DNA from: Lentisphaeria bacterium
GTDB lineage: Bacteria; Verrucomicrobiota; Lentisphaeria; Victivallales; Victivallaceae
NCBI GenBank assembly: GCA_017457105.1
Contig: JAFTIA010000032.1
Coordinates: 1 to 64,000 of the forward strand
Length of the DNA stretch: 64,000 nt
Reading direction: 5' to 3'
This document shows, one piece after another, positions 1-8,473 of the stretch (the stretch's first letter is position 1; every line of letters begins with the position of its first letter). The position numbers and the translations under genes were made by a program. The notes beneath the pieces were generated by a model. The model saw only the letters and a list, made by a program, of their open reading frames with translations, made no database searches and had not been told where the DNA came from.

Positions 1-1071
1 CATTGCAACGATACAGGACACGAGATCATCTTCAATAATGTTTTTGCGGATTTCGCCTTCGCCGCCGGATTGGGACGAAAGAGAACCATTCGCCAACACC
101 ATGCCGATCTTGCCGTTGGGAGCCAGGTGGTGGATCATGTGCTGAAGCCAGGCAAAGTTTGCATTGCCTGACGGCGGCACACCATATTTCCAGCGGACAT
201 CATCTTTCAGGCGATCAGCGCCCCAATCGGAAAGGTTGAAGGGAGGATTTGCCATCACAAAGTCAGCTTTTAAAGTCGGGTGACAGTCATTGAAGAATGT
301 ATCAGCGTTATAATTTCCCAGATTTGCTTCAATACCCCGGATCGCCAGATTCATCTGTGCCATCTTCCAGGTGGTCGGGTTGGAGTCCTGACCGTAAACC
401 GAAATATTGTTGATATTGCCCTGGTGGTTTTCCACAAACTTTGCCGACTGCACAAACATGCCACCGGATCCGCAGGCAGGGTCGTAAACGCGGCCGTTAT
501 AAGGTTTCAGGAACTCGACCAGCGTTTTCACCACACAAGCTGGCGTGAAAAATTCGCCGCCTTTCTTACCTTCCTGTTCTGCAAACATAGCAAGGCAGTA
601 TTCATAGGTGCGGCCCAGAATGTCGCGGGTGTCGCCATGATCTTTCATTTTGATGTTGGTGAAAAGATCCACCACATCACCCAAGCGGCGTTTGTCAAGT
701 TCCGGGCGGGCAAAGTTTTTCGGCAGGATACCTTTCAGCCTGATGTTTTCCTTTTCAATCAGAATCATCGCATCGTCAATGGTTCTGCCGATTTCAGGAG
801 TATGAGCCGCTTCTGCAATCTTTGCCCAGCGAGCCTCCGCCGGAACGAAGAACACATTACAGGAGGTGTATTCGTCCCGATCTTCCGCAAAGTCCGGATC
901 TTCCGCCATAAGTTCATTATAGCGGGCCTCAAATTTGTCCGAGATATATTTCAGAAAGATAAGCCCAAGAACCACCTGTTTGTATTCAGCGGCGTCCATA
1001 TTTCCGCGAAGAATACAGGCGGCATCCCAGATCTCTTTCTCAAAACCAATATTCGCAGTGTTTTCTGTCAT
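1..1071 (-). CDS. hsdM: Type I restriction-modification DNA methyltransferase subunit (HsdM), 3' part outside window
   Basis: Adenine-N6 methyltransferase subunit of a type I restriction-modification complex, acting with HsdS and HsdR. Translating the minus strand from 1071 gives an uninterrupted frame to the window edge (about 357 residues). It has a helical N-terminal domain, the SAM-binding motif [11 protein letters not shown] near residue 196 and the catalytic motif IV NPPF near residue 272. The start at 1071 has an AAGGAG ribosome site just upstream. The C-terminal part and any hsdS/hsdR lie beyond position 1. The family assignment is secure; recognition sequence cannot be inferred because HsdS is not present. 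Confidence 0.93.
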   Translation of the reverse strand, partial: MTENTANIGFEKEIWDAACILRGNMDAAEYKQVVLGLIFLKYISDKFEARYNELMAEDPDFAEDRDEYTSCNVFFVPAEARWAKIAEAAHTPEIGRTIDDAMILIEKENIRLKGILPKNFARPELDKRRLGDVVDLFTNIKMKDHGDTRDILGRTYEYCLAMFAEQEGKKGGEFFTPACVVKTLVEFLKPYNGRVYDPACGSGGMFVQSAKFVENHQGNINNISVYGQDSNPTTWKMAQMNLAIRGIEANLGNYNADTFFNDCHPTLKADFVMANPPFNLSDWGADRLKDDVRWKYGVPPSGNANFAWLQHMIHHLAPNGKIGMVLANGSLSSQSGGEGEIRKNIIEDDLVSCIVAM

Positions 1072-1432
1072 GTTTTATCTCCTTGAGAGTTTTTGTCTGC
1101 CCGTAATATATACTCGTCACCTGGACATCTAACGTTCACTCTTTCGCTCTTTTGTTTGACAATTCCCTTATTCTGTCGCCGGATTTAGCGTTTTTTGTCG
1201 ATTTCACAATATATTCTTGCAGAACTGTAATTGCAAAGGTGATCCCTGAAAAACAGGAATTTTTGTTGATCATTTCAGGTAATTCAGAAATTCAATATTA
1301 TACAAGCGGCTTCAGACGCTTGTGCTTCATATTGGCGAAAGCAAATGTTTCATATAGTGGAGTGAAACGGAACTATGCTTCAGCCGTCTTCGCCCTGCGG
1401 GCTACGCCGTGCCAAGTCTGAAAAGGCGTTTT
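1072..1432. other. Intergenic leader upstream of hsdM, no gene seen
   Basis: This stretch holds the hsdM upstream region and AT-rich sequence. Short open frames on both strands have no ribosome site or recognisable domain. No convincing promoter for hsdM could be fixed. Confidence 0.5.
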
Positions 1433-1560
1433 TATGAAGCACGCCTGACGGCGTATGAAGCACGCCTGACGGCGTATGAAGCACGCCTGACGGCGTATGA
1501 AGCACGCCTGACGGCGTATGAAGCGACACCTGCGGTGCATGAAGCGGCACTGCGTGCCAT
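1433..1560. repeat. Tandem hairpin repeat array (21-base unit with TGAAGC spacer)
   Basis: Four identical 21-base units (1433-1453, 1454-1474, 1475-1495, 1496-1516) are followed by two diverged units. Each unit is a constant TATGAAGC followed by a short inverted repeat; the first four carry ACGCC-TGAC-GGCGT. The diverged units keep the TGAAGC spacer and the ability to pair but change the stem (CACC-TGC-GGTG, then GGCAC-TGC-GTGCC). The stem therefore varies while pairing is kept. It lies between hsdM and a tRNA gene, outside any supported gene. Confidence 0.85.
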
Positions 1561-1586
1561 GAAGCAAAGCCCTTTCAGGCTTCATG

Positions 1587-1613
1587 TTTTTTTGCCCTTT
1601 CGGGCAAAAAAAA
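1587..1613 (-). terminator. Intrinsic terminator downstream of tRNA-Arg
   Basis: A GCCC-GAAA-GGGC hairpin flanked by A/T runs on both sides, directly after the tRNA CCA end. Read on the minus strand it ends in a T-run; the flanks make it potentially bidirectional. Confidence 0.75.
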
Positions 1614-1690
1614 TGGTACACCCGGCGAGATTCGAACTCACGACCTTCTACTCCGGAGGCAGACGCTCTATCCAGCTGAGCTACGGGTGC
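1614..1690 (-). tRNA. tRNA-Arg (anticodon CCG)
   Basis: The minus strand folds as a complete 77-base cloverleaf with encoded CCA. The acceptor is GCACCCG/CGGGTGT (one G-U pair at the end), the D arm GCTC/GAGC, the anticodon stem TCTGC/GTAGA with loop CTCCGGA, and the T loop TTCGAAT. The loop places CCG at 34-36, reading the arginine codon CGG. A promoter precedes it and a terminator follows. Confidence 0.95.
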
Positions 1691-1702
1691 AACACGCTTC
1701 TA

Positions 1703-1730
1703 AATATAGCATCCATTTCCGGTTTTGCAA
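1703..1730 (-). promoter_or_regulatory. Sigma70-type promoter of tRNA-Arg
   Basis: On the minus strand TTGCAA (1730-1725), 16 bases, then TATATT (1708-1703), 13 bases before the tRNA 5' end. It matches the box pair recurring in this window. Confidence 0.75.
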
Positions 1731-1813
1731 CTCTTTTCTTGCGAAATCTTGCAAAAATTCCGGAAATGTATGGGATAGATGCCTTTTTTCCGCCGCTGCG
1801 GCATGTTTGCCGC

Positions 1814-3145
1814 TTACTTCTCCAACAGCTCTTCCGGCATGGGGGCAAACCCTTTCCAGCCGCCGAAAAGATCCCGCCAGCACTTCGCCGTGGCCGCTTC
1901 AAATTCTTCAGGCAGTTTCCCCGCAAACGGCAATGCCGGTGCATTGGCCGCCTTCAGCAGAAATTCCGCCGAAATATCCGCCACCTGCGCTATCAGGTCA
2001 AAAGATACTTTGGTAAGATCATCGTCCGGACGGTGGTGGAAATAACGCCCCGTGGCACAGTTTTCCCGCCCGAACCAGAATGCCGGCAGACCCGCCGCAC
2101 AGAAGGGAAAATGATCCCCGTACGGACAGAGTTCTGTACTTTCCGTAAAATAGTAATCCCGCTTGTGGGCGATTTCCGTCAGCAATTTGCGCGCCCGTGC
2201 ATCGCATTGCCACAGCATGGTGTTCCAGCCGACTTTGGAGGAGGCACTGTCCACATTCACCATGAATTTACCTTGCGCCGCAATTTCCCTGCGGTGTTTG
2301 CGGACGTATTCGGCACTCCCCACGGACAACTGTTCTTCCGCTCCGAAAGAGATGAATTTAATAGTCCGTTTCCGTGGCTCTTCTGCCAGCAGCCGCAAGG
2401 TTTCCATGGCGGTGCATACCCCCATGGCGTTATCGTCTGCACCCACACTGCCCGCCTGGGTATCGTGGTGCCCGCCCATATACAGGATCCCCGCCCCGGG
2501 ATCACTGCCGTAAAGAGTTGCCACCACATTGCCGGAAGTGGACTGCCGCAGGCCGCCAACGATTTTCAGCCGGGCATCGGTGGCTTTTTCATCAACCCAC
2601 CTGATCACATCCAGATACGCCACATTCATTACCGGGAGTGCCCCGTATTTCCGTACATACGCCGGGAAAAGACCGTCCGCCAGAGCGCAGTTCGCCGGGT
2701 AACGGGTATCTGTCATCAGTACAAATGCGGGCTTGGCTTCCAGAAGTCTGCGGTAGTGATCCGGCGTTTCAATGTGTGTTCCCCAGAAAACGACCACTTT
2801 ATCTTTCAGATAGCTCAAATCTGCCCTCTGGAAATCGGTTTGAGGCGCAAAATAAACGATTTTGCCGGACAATGTTTTTCCGTGCGTCCCCGGTGCCGAG
2901 CCGAAAAGCGAGGCGGGGAATTTCTGCCATTTGCCGCCGATCCTGATTTCCAGAACTTCACTTTTTACATCCCGGCAGATCACGGGAAATTCTTCAATGC
3001 TGCACTCATCTGCCGCCAGTGCAAACTGGTCTGCAATATATTCCATGGCAGCACGGTCCTCGGCGGACCCTGCCAGCCGCAGCCCCACCTTTTCCACCAG
3101 ATGAGTCATATCCTTGCGGATTCTGGAAACGGATGCTTTTTTCAT
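1814..3145 (-). CDS. M28 family zinc aminopeptidase-like protein
   Basis: A 443-residue protein of the M28 (aminopeptidase S/Y) fold, expected to bind two zinc ions and remove N-terminal residues. The metal and catalytic motifs are visible: GGHHDTQAGSVGADDNAMG near residue 222, FGAEEQ near 267, VNVD near 292 and a late YFHHRPDDD histidine motif. A PA-like insertion fills the middle of the chain. There is no signal peptide, so it is probably cytoplasmic, unlike many secreted members. The start has an AGGAG site. It follows rpe by 27 bases on the same strand and probably shares its transcript. Substrate unknown. Confidence 0.85.
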   Translation of the reverse strand: MKKASVSRIRKDMTHLVEKVGLRLAGSAEDRAAMEYIADQFALAADECSIEEFPVICRDVKSEVLEIRIGGKWQKFPASLFGSAPGTHGKTLSGKIVYFAPQTDFQRADLSYLKDKVVVFWGTHIETPDHYRRLLEAKPAFVLMTDTRYPANCALADGLFPAYVRKYGALPVMNVAYLDVIRWVDEKATDARLKIVGGLRQSTSGNVVATLYGSDPGAGILYMGGHHDTQAGSVGADDNAMGVCTAMETLRLLAEEPRKRTIKFISFGAEEQLSVGSAEYVRKHRREIAAQGKFMVNVDSASSKVGWNTMLWQCDARARKLLTEIAHKRDYYFTESTELCPYGDHFPFCAAGLPAFWFGRENCATGRYFHHRPDDDLTKVSFDLIAQVADISAEFLLKAANAPALPFAGKLPEEFEAATAKCWRDLFGGWKGFAPMPEELLEK

Positions 3146-3172
3146 GCTTTTCTCCTCTGATATGCCACTTCG

Positions 3173-3847
3173 TTATTTTTTCAATCCTGCGATTGCCTCT
3201 GCCGCATCCGGGGCCCGGAATACGCTGGTCCCCGCCACAAGAATGTTGCTGCCGGAATCCCGGCACAAAAGGGCATTGCCTTCCTGAATGCCGCCATCCA
3301 CCTGAACATGGACCGTCAGGCCGCGTTTCCGGATCTCTTCCCGGACCGCCCGGACTTTCGGCATCATGTCCTGCATGAATTTCTGGCCGCCGAACCCCGG
3401 TTCCACAGTCATGATAAGTACCATATCCACCTTGTCCAGATAGGGGAACACCGCTTCCGCCGGAGTCGCGGGCTTGAGGGAGATCCCCACGGTACACCCG
3501 GCTGCCCGGATGGCGGAGATCACCTCTTCTGCCGGATCACCGGATTCCAGATGGAACGTCAGATGATCCGCACCTGCTTTGGCAAATGCTTCCGCATACC
3601 GGGCCGGGTGGGCGATCATCAGATGAGTGTCAAAAAGAAGCCCGGAAATTTTCCGCAAAGAAGCAATGACCGGGATCCCGAAAGAGATGTTCGGGACAAA
3701 GATCCCGTCCATCACATCCAGATGCAGCATATCCGCCCCGGCATCGGCAATGCGTTTGACCTCCTCCGCAAGTCTGCCAAAGTCTGCCGCCAGCAGCGAC
3801 GGGCTGACCAATATATCCTGATTGGAAAGTTCTTTTAAATTCCGCAT
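3173..3847 (-). CDS. rpe: Ribulose-phosphate 3-epimerase
   Basis: Interconverts ribulose 5-phosphate and xylulose 5-phosphate in the pentose phosphate pathway. The 224 residues match the family length. Characteristic segments are SPSLLAADFGRL at the N terminus, DVMDGIFVPN (metal-binding histidine/aspartate region HLDVMDG), VEPGFGGQKF, and VDGGI near the C terminus. The start is preceded by AAGGAG. It sits between a kinase gene (21 bases upstream) and an M28 peptidase gene, so it is likely co-transcribed with unrelated functions. Confidence 0.95.
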   Translation of the reverse strand: MRNLKELSNQDILVSPSLLAADFGRLAEEVKRIADAGADMLHLDVMDGIFVPNISFGIPVIASLRKISGLLFDTHLMIAHPARYAEAFAKAGADHLTFHLESGDPAEEVISAIRAAGCTVGISLKPATPAEAVFPYLDKVDMVLIMTVEPGFGGQKFMQDMMPKVRAVREEIRKRGLTVHVQVDGGIQEGNALLCRDSGSNILVAGTSVFRAPDAAEAIAGLKK

Positions 3848-3868
3848 AGTATCTCCTTAAAAATACGG

Positions 3869-5242
3869 TCACTGACCGCTGTAATCCTTCAGCAGTTTTT
3901 CAATTTCCGGAAAGACCCGGGCAATATCAAACACATTTTCGCCCAATCGGTTGCGGTGCCGGATATCCGGTGAATACTGCAAAATCATCCGCACCGTATC
4001 CGGGTTTTGGAAGTATGCCGCCTGCATCAGCAGGGAGTTTCCCTGTTCATTTTCTGTATCCACCGGGAAATGATTTTGCAGCATATCTTCCAGTTCCGCA
4101 GTCTGCCCCAGTTCCGCACAGCGGAATGCCTGTTTTTTCTGCCAATCACTGACCGGCTGTGCTATCTGTTTCTGCCGGATGGGGGCGGGCGAGATCTTCC
4201 GTGCCAGCGTGTAGCCGGAAAGCCCGCTCAACAAAATAGCCAAAATCATCAATGCCAGAATCCTGCCCATATGGGGTCCGGCAGTTTGTTCTGCTGCTGC
4301 AAGATGCTGTGTTTCAGAGGTTTTTTGCGGTTCCTGAATCTCCTGCAATGTCCGCAAAACTTCCGGCCACGAGGGGCGGTCCGGCACATAACGCTGGAGC
4401 ATCCTGCTGATAAGTCTGGACATCGCCGGCGGCACTTCCGGCACTTTTTGGTGGACCGGCGGCGCATTTTCCATTTGGTGCAGCCGGAGGATCTCTGCGG
4501 GAGTCCCGTCAAAAGGTGCCGACCCAGTCAGCATTTCATACATCATGATCCCGAGACTGTAAATATCTGCGTGGAAATCTGTTTCGCCCAAAGTGGTATT
4601 GACCAGTTCCGGGGCGGCGTAAAGGGGCGTACCGATAGCGGTATCCACATGGTTTTCCTGTCTGGCCGCCTGCAAGCCAAGGTCCAGAATACTGACACTG
4701 TTGTCTTCCTGCCGCAGCATGATGTTGGCAGGTTTCAAATCTCCGTGAGTCAAATTGGCTGTACGCCATGCGTAGTTCAACGCATCGGCGATCGCCATGG
4801 CGATTTTCCGGACTTCTTCTGCCGGAAAGGTTTTCCGTTTGGAAAGGTGTTCCTCCAGGGTGCGCCCTTCCACATATTCCATGACTGAATAGGGACATTG
4901 CCGGTCGGTTTCCCCGGCGGTGTAAATACGGGCGATATTGGGATGGATCAATTTTCCTGCGGCCCGGACTTCGGAAAAAAACAATCTTGCCGACGCTTCG
5001 TCGTCCAGAGTGCTGTTCGTCATCAATTTCAATGCGGCAGTGCGTTGGAGCCGCAGTTGTTGAGCCAGATAAACCGTGCCTGTGGCGCCTTTTCCCAATT
5101 CGCCGATGATACGGCAGGTGCCTTCGATTTTGCCCGTCATTTCTCCTGCGGGCCGGACCCCGCAGCAGGGGTGCCGCCCGGAGGCACTGACTGCCTTCGG
5201 GTCATAGGGGCGTTTGCAGAATTCGCACTGGATCAGAGACAT
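3869..5242 (-). CDS. Serine/threonine protein kinase with zinc-ribbon N terminus and ankyrin-type C terminus
   Basis: A 457-residue membrane kinase. Order: a short CxxC segment (CEFC then CCG within residues 1-28) resembling a zinc ribbon; a kinase domain with glycine loop GKGATGTVYLAQ, ALK lysine, HGDLKPANIM catalytic loop near residue 164 and DLG in place of DFG; a single membrane segment near 326-350 (ILALMILAILLSGLSGY); and a C-terminal ankyrin-like pair (NEQGNSLLMQAAYFQNPDTV, then NRLGENVFDIA). HRD is changed to HGD, as in some bacterial kinases, but Asp, Lys and Asn are kept, so it may be active. Its targets are unknown. Confidence 0.85.
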   Translation of the reverse strand: MSLIQCEFCKRPYDPKAVSASGRHPCCGVRPAGEMTGKIEGTCRIIGELGKGATGTVYLAQQLRLQRTAALKLMTNSTLDDEASARLFFSEVRAAGKLIHPNIARIYTAGETDRQCPYSVMEYVEGRTLEEHLSKRKTFPAEEVRKIAMAIADALNYAWRTANLTHGDLKPANIMLRQEDNSVSILDLGLQAARQENHVDTAIGTPLYAAPELVNTTLGETDFHADIYSLGIMMYEMLTGSAPFDGTPAEILRLHQMENAPPVHQKVPEVPPAMSRLISRMLQRYVPDRPSWPEVLRTLQEIQEPQKTSETQHLAAAEQTAGPHMGRILALMILAILLSGLSGYTLARKISPAPIRQKQIAQPVSDWQKKQAFRCAELGQTAELEDMLQNHFPVDTENEQGNSLLMQAAYFQNPDTVRMILQYSPDIRHRNRLGENVFDIARVFPEIEKLLKDYSGQ

Positions 5243-5348
5243 GGTTTTTCCGGTGTTTAAGTTTCAACGCCCCGCAACGGCGTACCGGGCGGGGCGGATG
5301 GTTAACAGCAGCCCCGGTGGACGGGACTGCCGGCTGTTATTTCATGAT

Positions 5349-6116
5349 TCAGCGACGGACCAGCAAATCTTCCACGGAATCCCCGGTGATCTCCCAGGTG
5401 CGGCCGTCGATAACGGTGCACTTGTCGCTGGCGGGAACGGCACAGCGTTCCACCATTTCGTAGCGGAGCGTGGCAGGATATTCCACCTTGACCGGCTTCA
5501 CACGGCGGCGGCCCTTGACGGCATCCATTGTCATGGACTTGATCAATTCATGTGCCGCAGACGGGATGATGAGCCGGGTGCCCTGACTGCTGTAACTGGT
5601 TTTCACCTGACAGGCGCGGACATTCTTGATCCAGAGGACCGCTTCCTTGCACGCCTTGTCATCGCCGGTGACCAGAATGACCGGGACTTTATGTTCCGCC
5701 GCAATCGCCGCATCAATACCGATTTCGCCGACCTTGCGGTCGTTCAGCCACATATTCTGAATGGTTTTGGAGGAATAAGAGTGCTCCAGCAGTGCCGCTT
5801 CTGTACCGGCCATGGCGTGATACCCCAGCAGGATCAACCCTGCCGCCCCTTCGATGTCGGGGAAACGTTCGCCGGGAGTTGCACCCTGGATCAGCGTGGC
5901 ACGGGGATCGATCAGGGAGGGGTCGAGGTTCACACCGCACCCGTGACCGTCACGGACGATGACTTCCTTGGCTCCCGCATCGAAGCAGCCTGCAATACAG
6001 GCATTGATGTCCTGCGCCATAAAGCTGGCTCCGAGGGCGGCTTTGCTGCCGTTGATGTATTCGGAGTTGCTGATGCCGCTGCATCCTTCCATGTCTGCGA
6101 AAATGTAGATCTTCAT
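5349..6116 (-). CDS. M55 family D-aminopeptidase (DppA-like)
   Basis: A 255-residue zinc peptidase of the DppA family, which releases D-amino acids from short peptides. The family N terminus MKIYIFADMEGCSGI with the DxEG metal motif, the VIVRDGHGCG segment and the GYHAMAGT histidine motif are visible. Length and architecture match full-length DppA. The start has an AAAAGGAGG site, and a clear promoter lies 45 bases further upstream. A 36-base inverted repeat (about 5303-5340) separates it from the downstream kinase gene, so co-transcription with the kinase is uncertain. Confidence 0.9.
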   Translation of the reverse strand: MKIYIFADMEGCSGISNSEYINGSKAALGASFMAQDINACIAGCFDAGAKEVIVRDGHGCGVNLDPSLIDPRATLIQGATPGERFPDIEGAAGLILLGYHAMAGTEAALLEHSYSSKTIQNMWLNDRKVGEIGIDAAIAAEHKVPVILVTGDDKACKEAVLWIKNVRACQVKTSYSSQGTRLIIPSAAHELIKSMTMDAVKGRRRVKPVKVEYPATLRYEMVERCAVPASDKCTVIDGRTWEITGDSVEDLLVRR

Positions 6117-6161
6117 GTATCCTCCTTTTGCTGAAGCTTCCTTTAAGCTCCTTTTGTGGGT

Positions 6162-6189
6162 ATTATAGCATGGTTTAAAAAGATTGCAA
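6162..6189 (-). promoter_or_regulatory. Sigma70-type promoter of the M55 peptidase gene
   Basis: Minus strand: TTGCAA (6189-6184), 16 bases, TATAAT (6167-6162). It is close to consensus and about 45 bases upstream of the 6116 start. Confidence 0.75.
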
Positions 6190-6259
6190 GCTGGATTTTT
6201 TCAGAAAATGCGGTATGGTATGAAATATTGATGTTTTGAACTGGAAAGGAGGCCGTTTT

Positions 6260-7132
6260 ATGGCGATTCAGGATACCAGAAAAGTGCGTATGCCCGCTGT
6301 TGCGGGACAATTTTACAATGGAAATGCGCTTGCTTTGCGGCGGGAGATCAGCACTTGTGAAGCCGCATTGCCGGAAAAGAGCAGCAGTACATTACCGGCT
6401 TCCGGCGTGATCCTGCCTCATGCCGGATATGTTTTTTCCATGCCCACAGCTTTGCGGACGCTCCGCGAGGCGGTGGGCGGCCCGTTCAAACGGGCGGTGA
6501 TCCTTTCTCCGTCGCACCGGGTGGCGTGCCGGGGGATGGCATTATCGGAAGACGGGCTTTTGCGGACACCTTTCGGGGATATCATAACAGAGTGTGAACT
6601 TGCTTCTGAACTGGCGGCGGCACATCCGGAACTTTTTGTCATCCGGGAGGAGGCGCACCGGCAGGAACATGCCGTGGAGGTGCAGCTGCCGCTTTTGCAG
6701 TATTATTTTAAAGAGCTGCCGGTTCTGCCCATTGTCTGCGGAGAAATGCCGCTTCCCATGATCCGGCAGGCGGCAGAAGTGTTTTCCGGGCGGTTCGGGG
6801 CGGACACATTGTGGGTGATCAGTTCGGATTTTACCCATTACGGCAGAAATTTCCGCTATGTGCCGTTTACGGAAAACATCCGGGAAAATCTGTATAAACT
6901 TGATGGCGAAGCCGCAGAATTGATCGCCCGGCGGGATTTTGACGGATTTGTGGATTTTCTCCGGCGTACCGGGGCGACGATCTGCGGCATGTTCCCCATT
7001 TTGCTGTATCTTGCGATTTTGCAGGCGCAGGGGACGGCTGCCAAAGGGGAGATCGTAGAATACACCAATTGCGCGGATAAGACGAAGGATTGGAGCCACT
7101 GTGTCGGTTATGCGGGGATCGCGTTCCGGTGA
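6260..7132 (+). CDS. MEMO-family protein (AmmeMemoRadiSam system protein B-like)
   Basis: A 290-residue MEMO1/AmrB-family protein. These proteins have an extradiol-dioxygenase-like fold, and in bacteria they are usually encoded with an AMMECR1 protein and a radical SAM enzyme. Family motifs visible are RMPAVAGQFYNG at the N terminus, LPHAGYVFS, EEAHRQEHAVEVQLPLLQY and SSDFTHYG, which carry the conserved histidines. The ATG at 6260 is preferred because AAGGAGG lies 8 bases before it; an upstream TTG (6236) lacks a site. The usual AMMECR1 and radical SAM partners are not adjacent; instead yraN overlaps its stop codon. Confidence 0.88.
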   Translation: MAIQDTRKVRMPAVAGQFYNGNALALRREISTCEAALPEKSSSTLPASGVILPHAGYVFSMPTALRTLREAVGGPFKRAVILSPSHRVACRGMALSEDGLLRTPFGDIITECELASELAAAHPELFVIREEAHRQEHAVEVQLPLLQYYFKELPVLPIVCGEMPLPMIRQAAEVFSGRFGADTLWVISSDFTHYGRNFRYVPFTENIRENLYKLDGEAAELIARRDFDGFVDFLRRTGATICGMFPILLYLAILQAQGTAAKGEIVEYTNCADKTKDWSHCVGYAGIAFR

Positions 7133-7509
7133 AAGGGATCACTTCCGGCAGGAAAGCGCACCTGCGTTTGGGACGGCAGGGGGAACGACTTGCCCGCCAA
7201 GTGTATCAGAGGCGCGGCTGTGAGATCCTTGCCTGCAACTGGCGGTGCAGATATGGTGAACTGGACATCGTTGTCCGGGATGGCGGCGTACTGGTATTTG
7301 CGGAAGTGAAAACCTTGCGGCGGCATCAGGTGTACCGCCCTGCGGACAATCTCTCCCGGCGGCAGTTGATGCGGGATTTGCGTTCTGCGGCGGCATACCG
7401 GGAAATGTTCGCCTCCGGGCTTTTTCCGTGGCGGTTTGAATTGGTGGAGGTGGTGCGTAAAAACCGCTTTTCTGTTTCCATAAAAAGGACTGTTTTGCGT
7501 CATTCCTGA
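7129..7509 (+). CDS. YraN/UPF0102 family endonuclease-like protein
   Basis: A 126-residue protein of the UPF0102 family, with a restriction-endonuclease-like fold related to Holliday junction resolvases. The core is GRQGERLARQVYQRRGCEIL, then CRYGELDIVVRDGGVLVFAEVKT, which carries the acidic residue and ExK of the nuclease motif. The preferred start is GTG at 7129, overlapping the TGA of the MEMO gene by four bases, which gives the usual family length. Translational coupling to the MEMO-like gene is likely. Role in DNA processing is inferred from the family. Confidence 0.85.
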   Translation: MKGITSGRKAHLRLGRQGERLARQVYQRRGCEILACNWRCRYGELDIVVRDGGVLVFAEVKTLRRHQVYRPADNLSRRQLMRDLRSAAAYREMFASGLFPWRFELVEVVRKNRFSVSIKRTVLRHS

Positions 7510-7530
7510 CAAAATCTGCGGGAAATCCGG

Positions 7531-7558
7531 TTGCGTTCCGCTTTTTTTCCGTTATATT
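7531..7558 (+). promoter_or_regulatory. Promoter of the esterase-DUF2079-U32 operon
   Basis: TTGCGT (7531-7536), 16 bases, TATATT (7553-7558), about 48 bases before the esterase start, which has its own AAAAGGAG site. Confidence 0.6.
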
Positions 7559-7606
7559 ACATTCTGACAGTATTTCAATACAAATTCAGAGAAAAGGAGT
7601 GGATGT

Positions 7607-8473
7607 ATGACATCTCCCATTGCATTGTGGCCGGACCGGCCTTTGGAAGACGGAAAAAAAGTTCCGGCCCTGACGCCGTATCTTCTCCCCGGCGATGATC
7701 CCCGTCCGGCAGTACTTGTGATCCCCGGCGGCGGCTATGCTGGGGTTTGTGTATCCACGGAAGGGCGACCCATTGCCGAAGCATTCAATGAACTGGGCTT
7801 TCACGCATTTGTGCTGATTTACCGTACCGCTCCGGATCGCTTTCCGGCGCCGCTTCTGGATGGCTTGCGGGCCATGAAAATCATCCGGGGCAGGGCGGAA
7901 GAGTGGAAAATTTTGCCTCATGAGATCCTTGCCTGCGGTTTTTCGGCGGGGGGGCATCTTGCCGGAACGCTTGGGTTGATCCCGGAAGAAGCGGATGCTT
8001 CCTGCGGGGATGCGTTTGACGGTGTGGATCCCCGTCCGGATGCGCTGATCATGTCTTATCCGGTGGTTTCCTTTGAGCCATGGGGGCACCGGCCTTCGGC
8101 GGAAAATTATTGCGGAACGGTGACGGAACAGGATGTGGCCCGGTTCTCGCTGGAAAAACGGGTGACGGACAAAACCCCTCCCATTTTCCTCTGGCACACC
8201 GTGCGTGATCAAATGGTTCCCTATCAGAACAGTATGGCTCTGGCGGAGGCCATGGCAAAAGCAGGGCGGCCCTGTGAATTTCACCTGTTTCCTTACGGCG
8301 ACCATGGAATGCTCAAGGGGGTGGGGACTGCCGATGTGTTTTCATGGATGAAACTTGTGCCGGGCTTCTGGGAAACCTGCCGCTGTTCCGGTGAGCCGGA
8401 TTTCCGTGAACGCTACACCCACGCTTATCAGGTGGAGGCAGAGAAAAAACGGCAAGCCGCACAGGAGGCGTAA
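7607..8473 (+). CDS. Alpha/beta-hydrolase, acetyl-esterase-like
   Basis: A 288-residue single-domain alpha/beta hydrolase of the BD-FAE/acetyl-xylan esterase-like group. The oxyanion segment is VIPGGGYAGVC, the nucleophile elbow CGFSAGGHLA (GxSxG), and a late GDHGML supplies the histidine. No signal peptide, so it probably deacetylates imported sugars or oligosaccharides. It is the first gene of an apparent three-gene unit with DUF2079 and U32 genes, whose coding regions overlap by 1 and 4 bases. The tie between these three functions is not obvious. Confidence 0.85.
   Translation: MTSPIALWPDRPLEDGKKVPALTPYLLPGDDPRPAVLVIPGGGYAGVCVSTEGRPIAEAFNELGFHAFVLIYRTAPDRFPAPLLDGLRAMKIIRGRAEEWKILPHEILACGFSAGGHLAGTLGLIPEEADASCGDAFDGVDPRPDALIMSYPVVSFEPWGHRPSAENYCGTVTEQDVARFSLEKRVTDKTPPIFLWHTVRDQMVPYQNSMALAEAMAKAGRPCEFHLFPYGDHGMLKGVGTADVFSWMKLVPGFWETCRCSGEPDFRERYTHAYQVEAEKKRQAAQEA

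Noticed and set aside
280-1086. A 268-codon plus-strand frame opposite hsdM.
   Set aside because: The minus strand encodes a clear HsdM protein with SAM and NPPF motifs; the plus frame has no domain or ribosome site.
1433-1560. A CRISPR array.
   Set aside because: Repeats abut with no variable spacers of CRISPR length, and no cas genes are near.
1409-3160. A 583-codon plus-strand frame across the repeat, the tRNA and the M28 gene.
   Set aside because: It runs through a tRNA gene and opposite a conserved peptidase, so it is a shadow frame.
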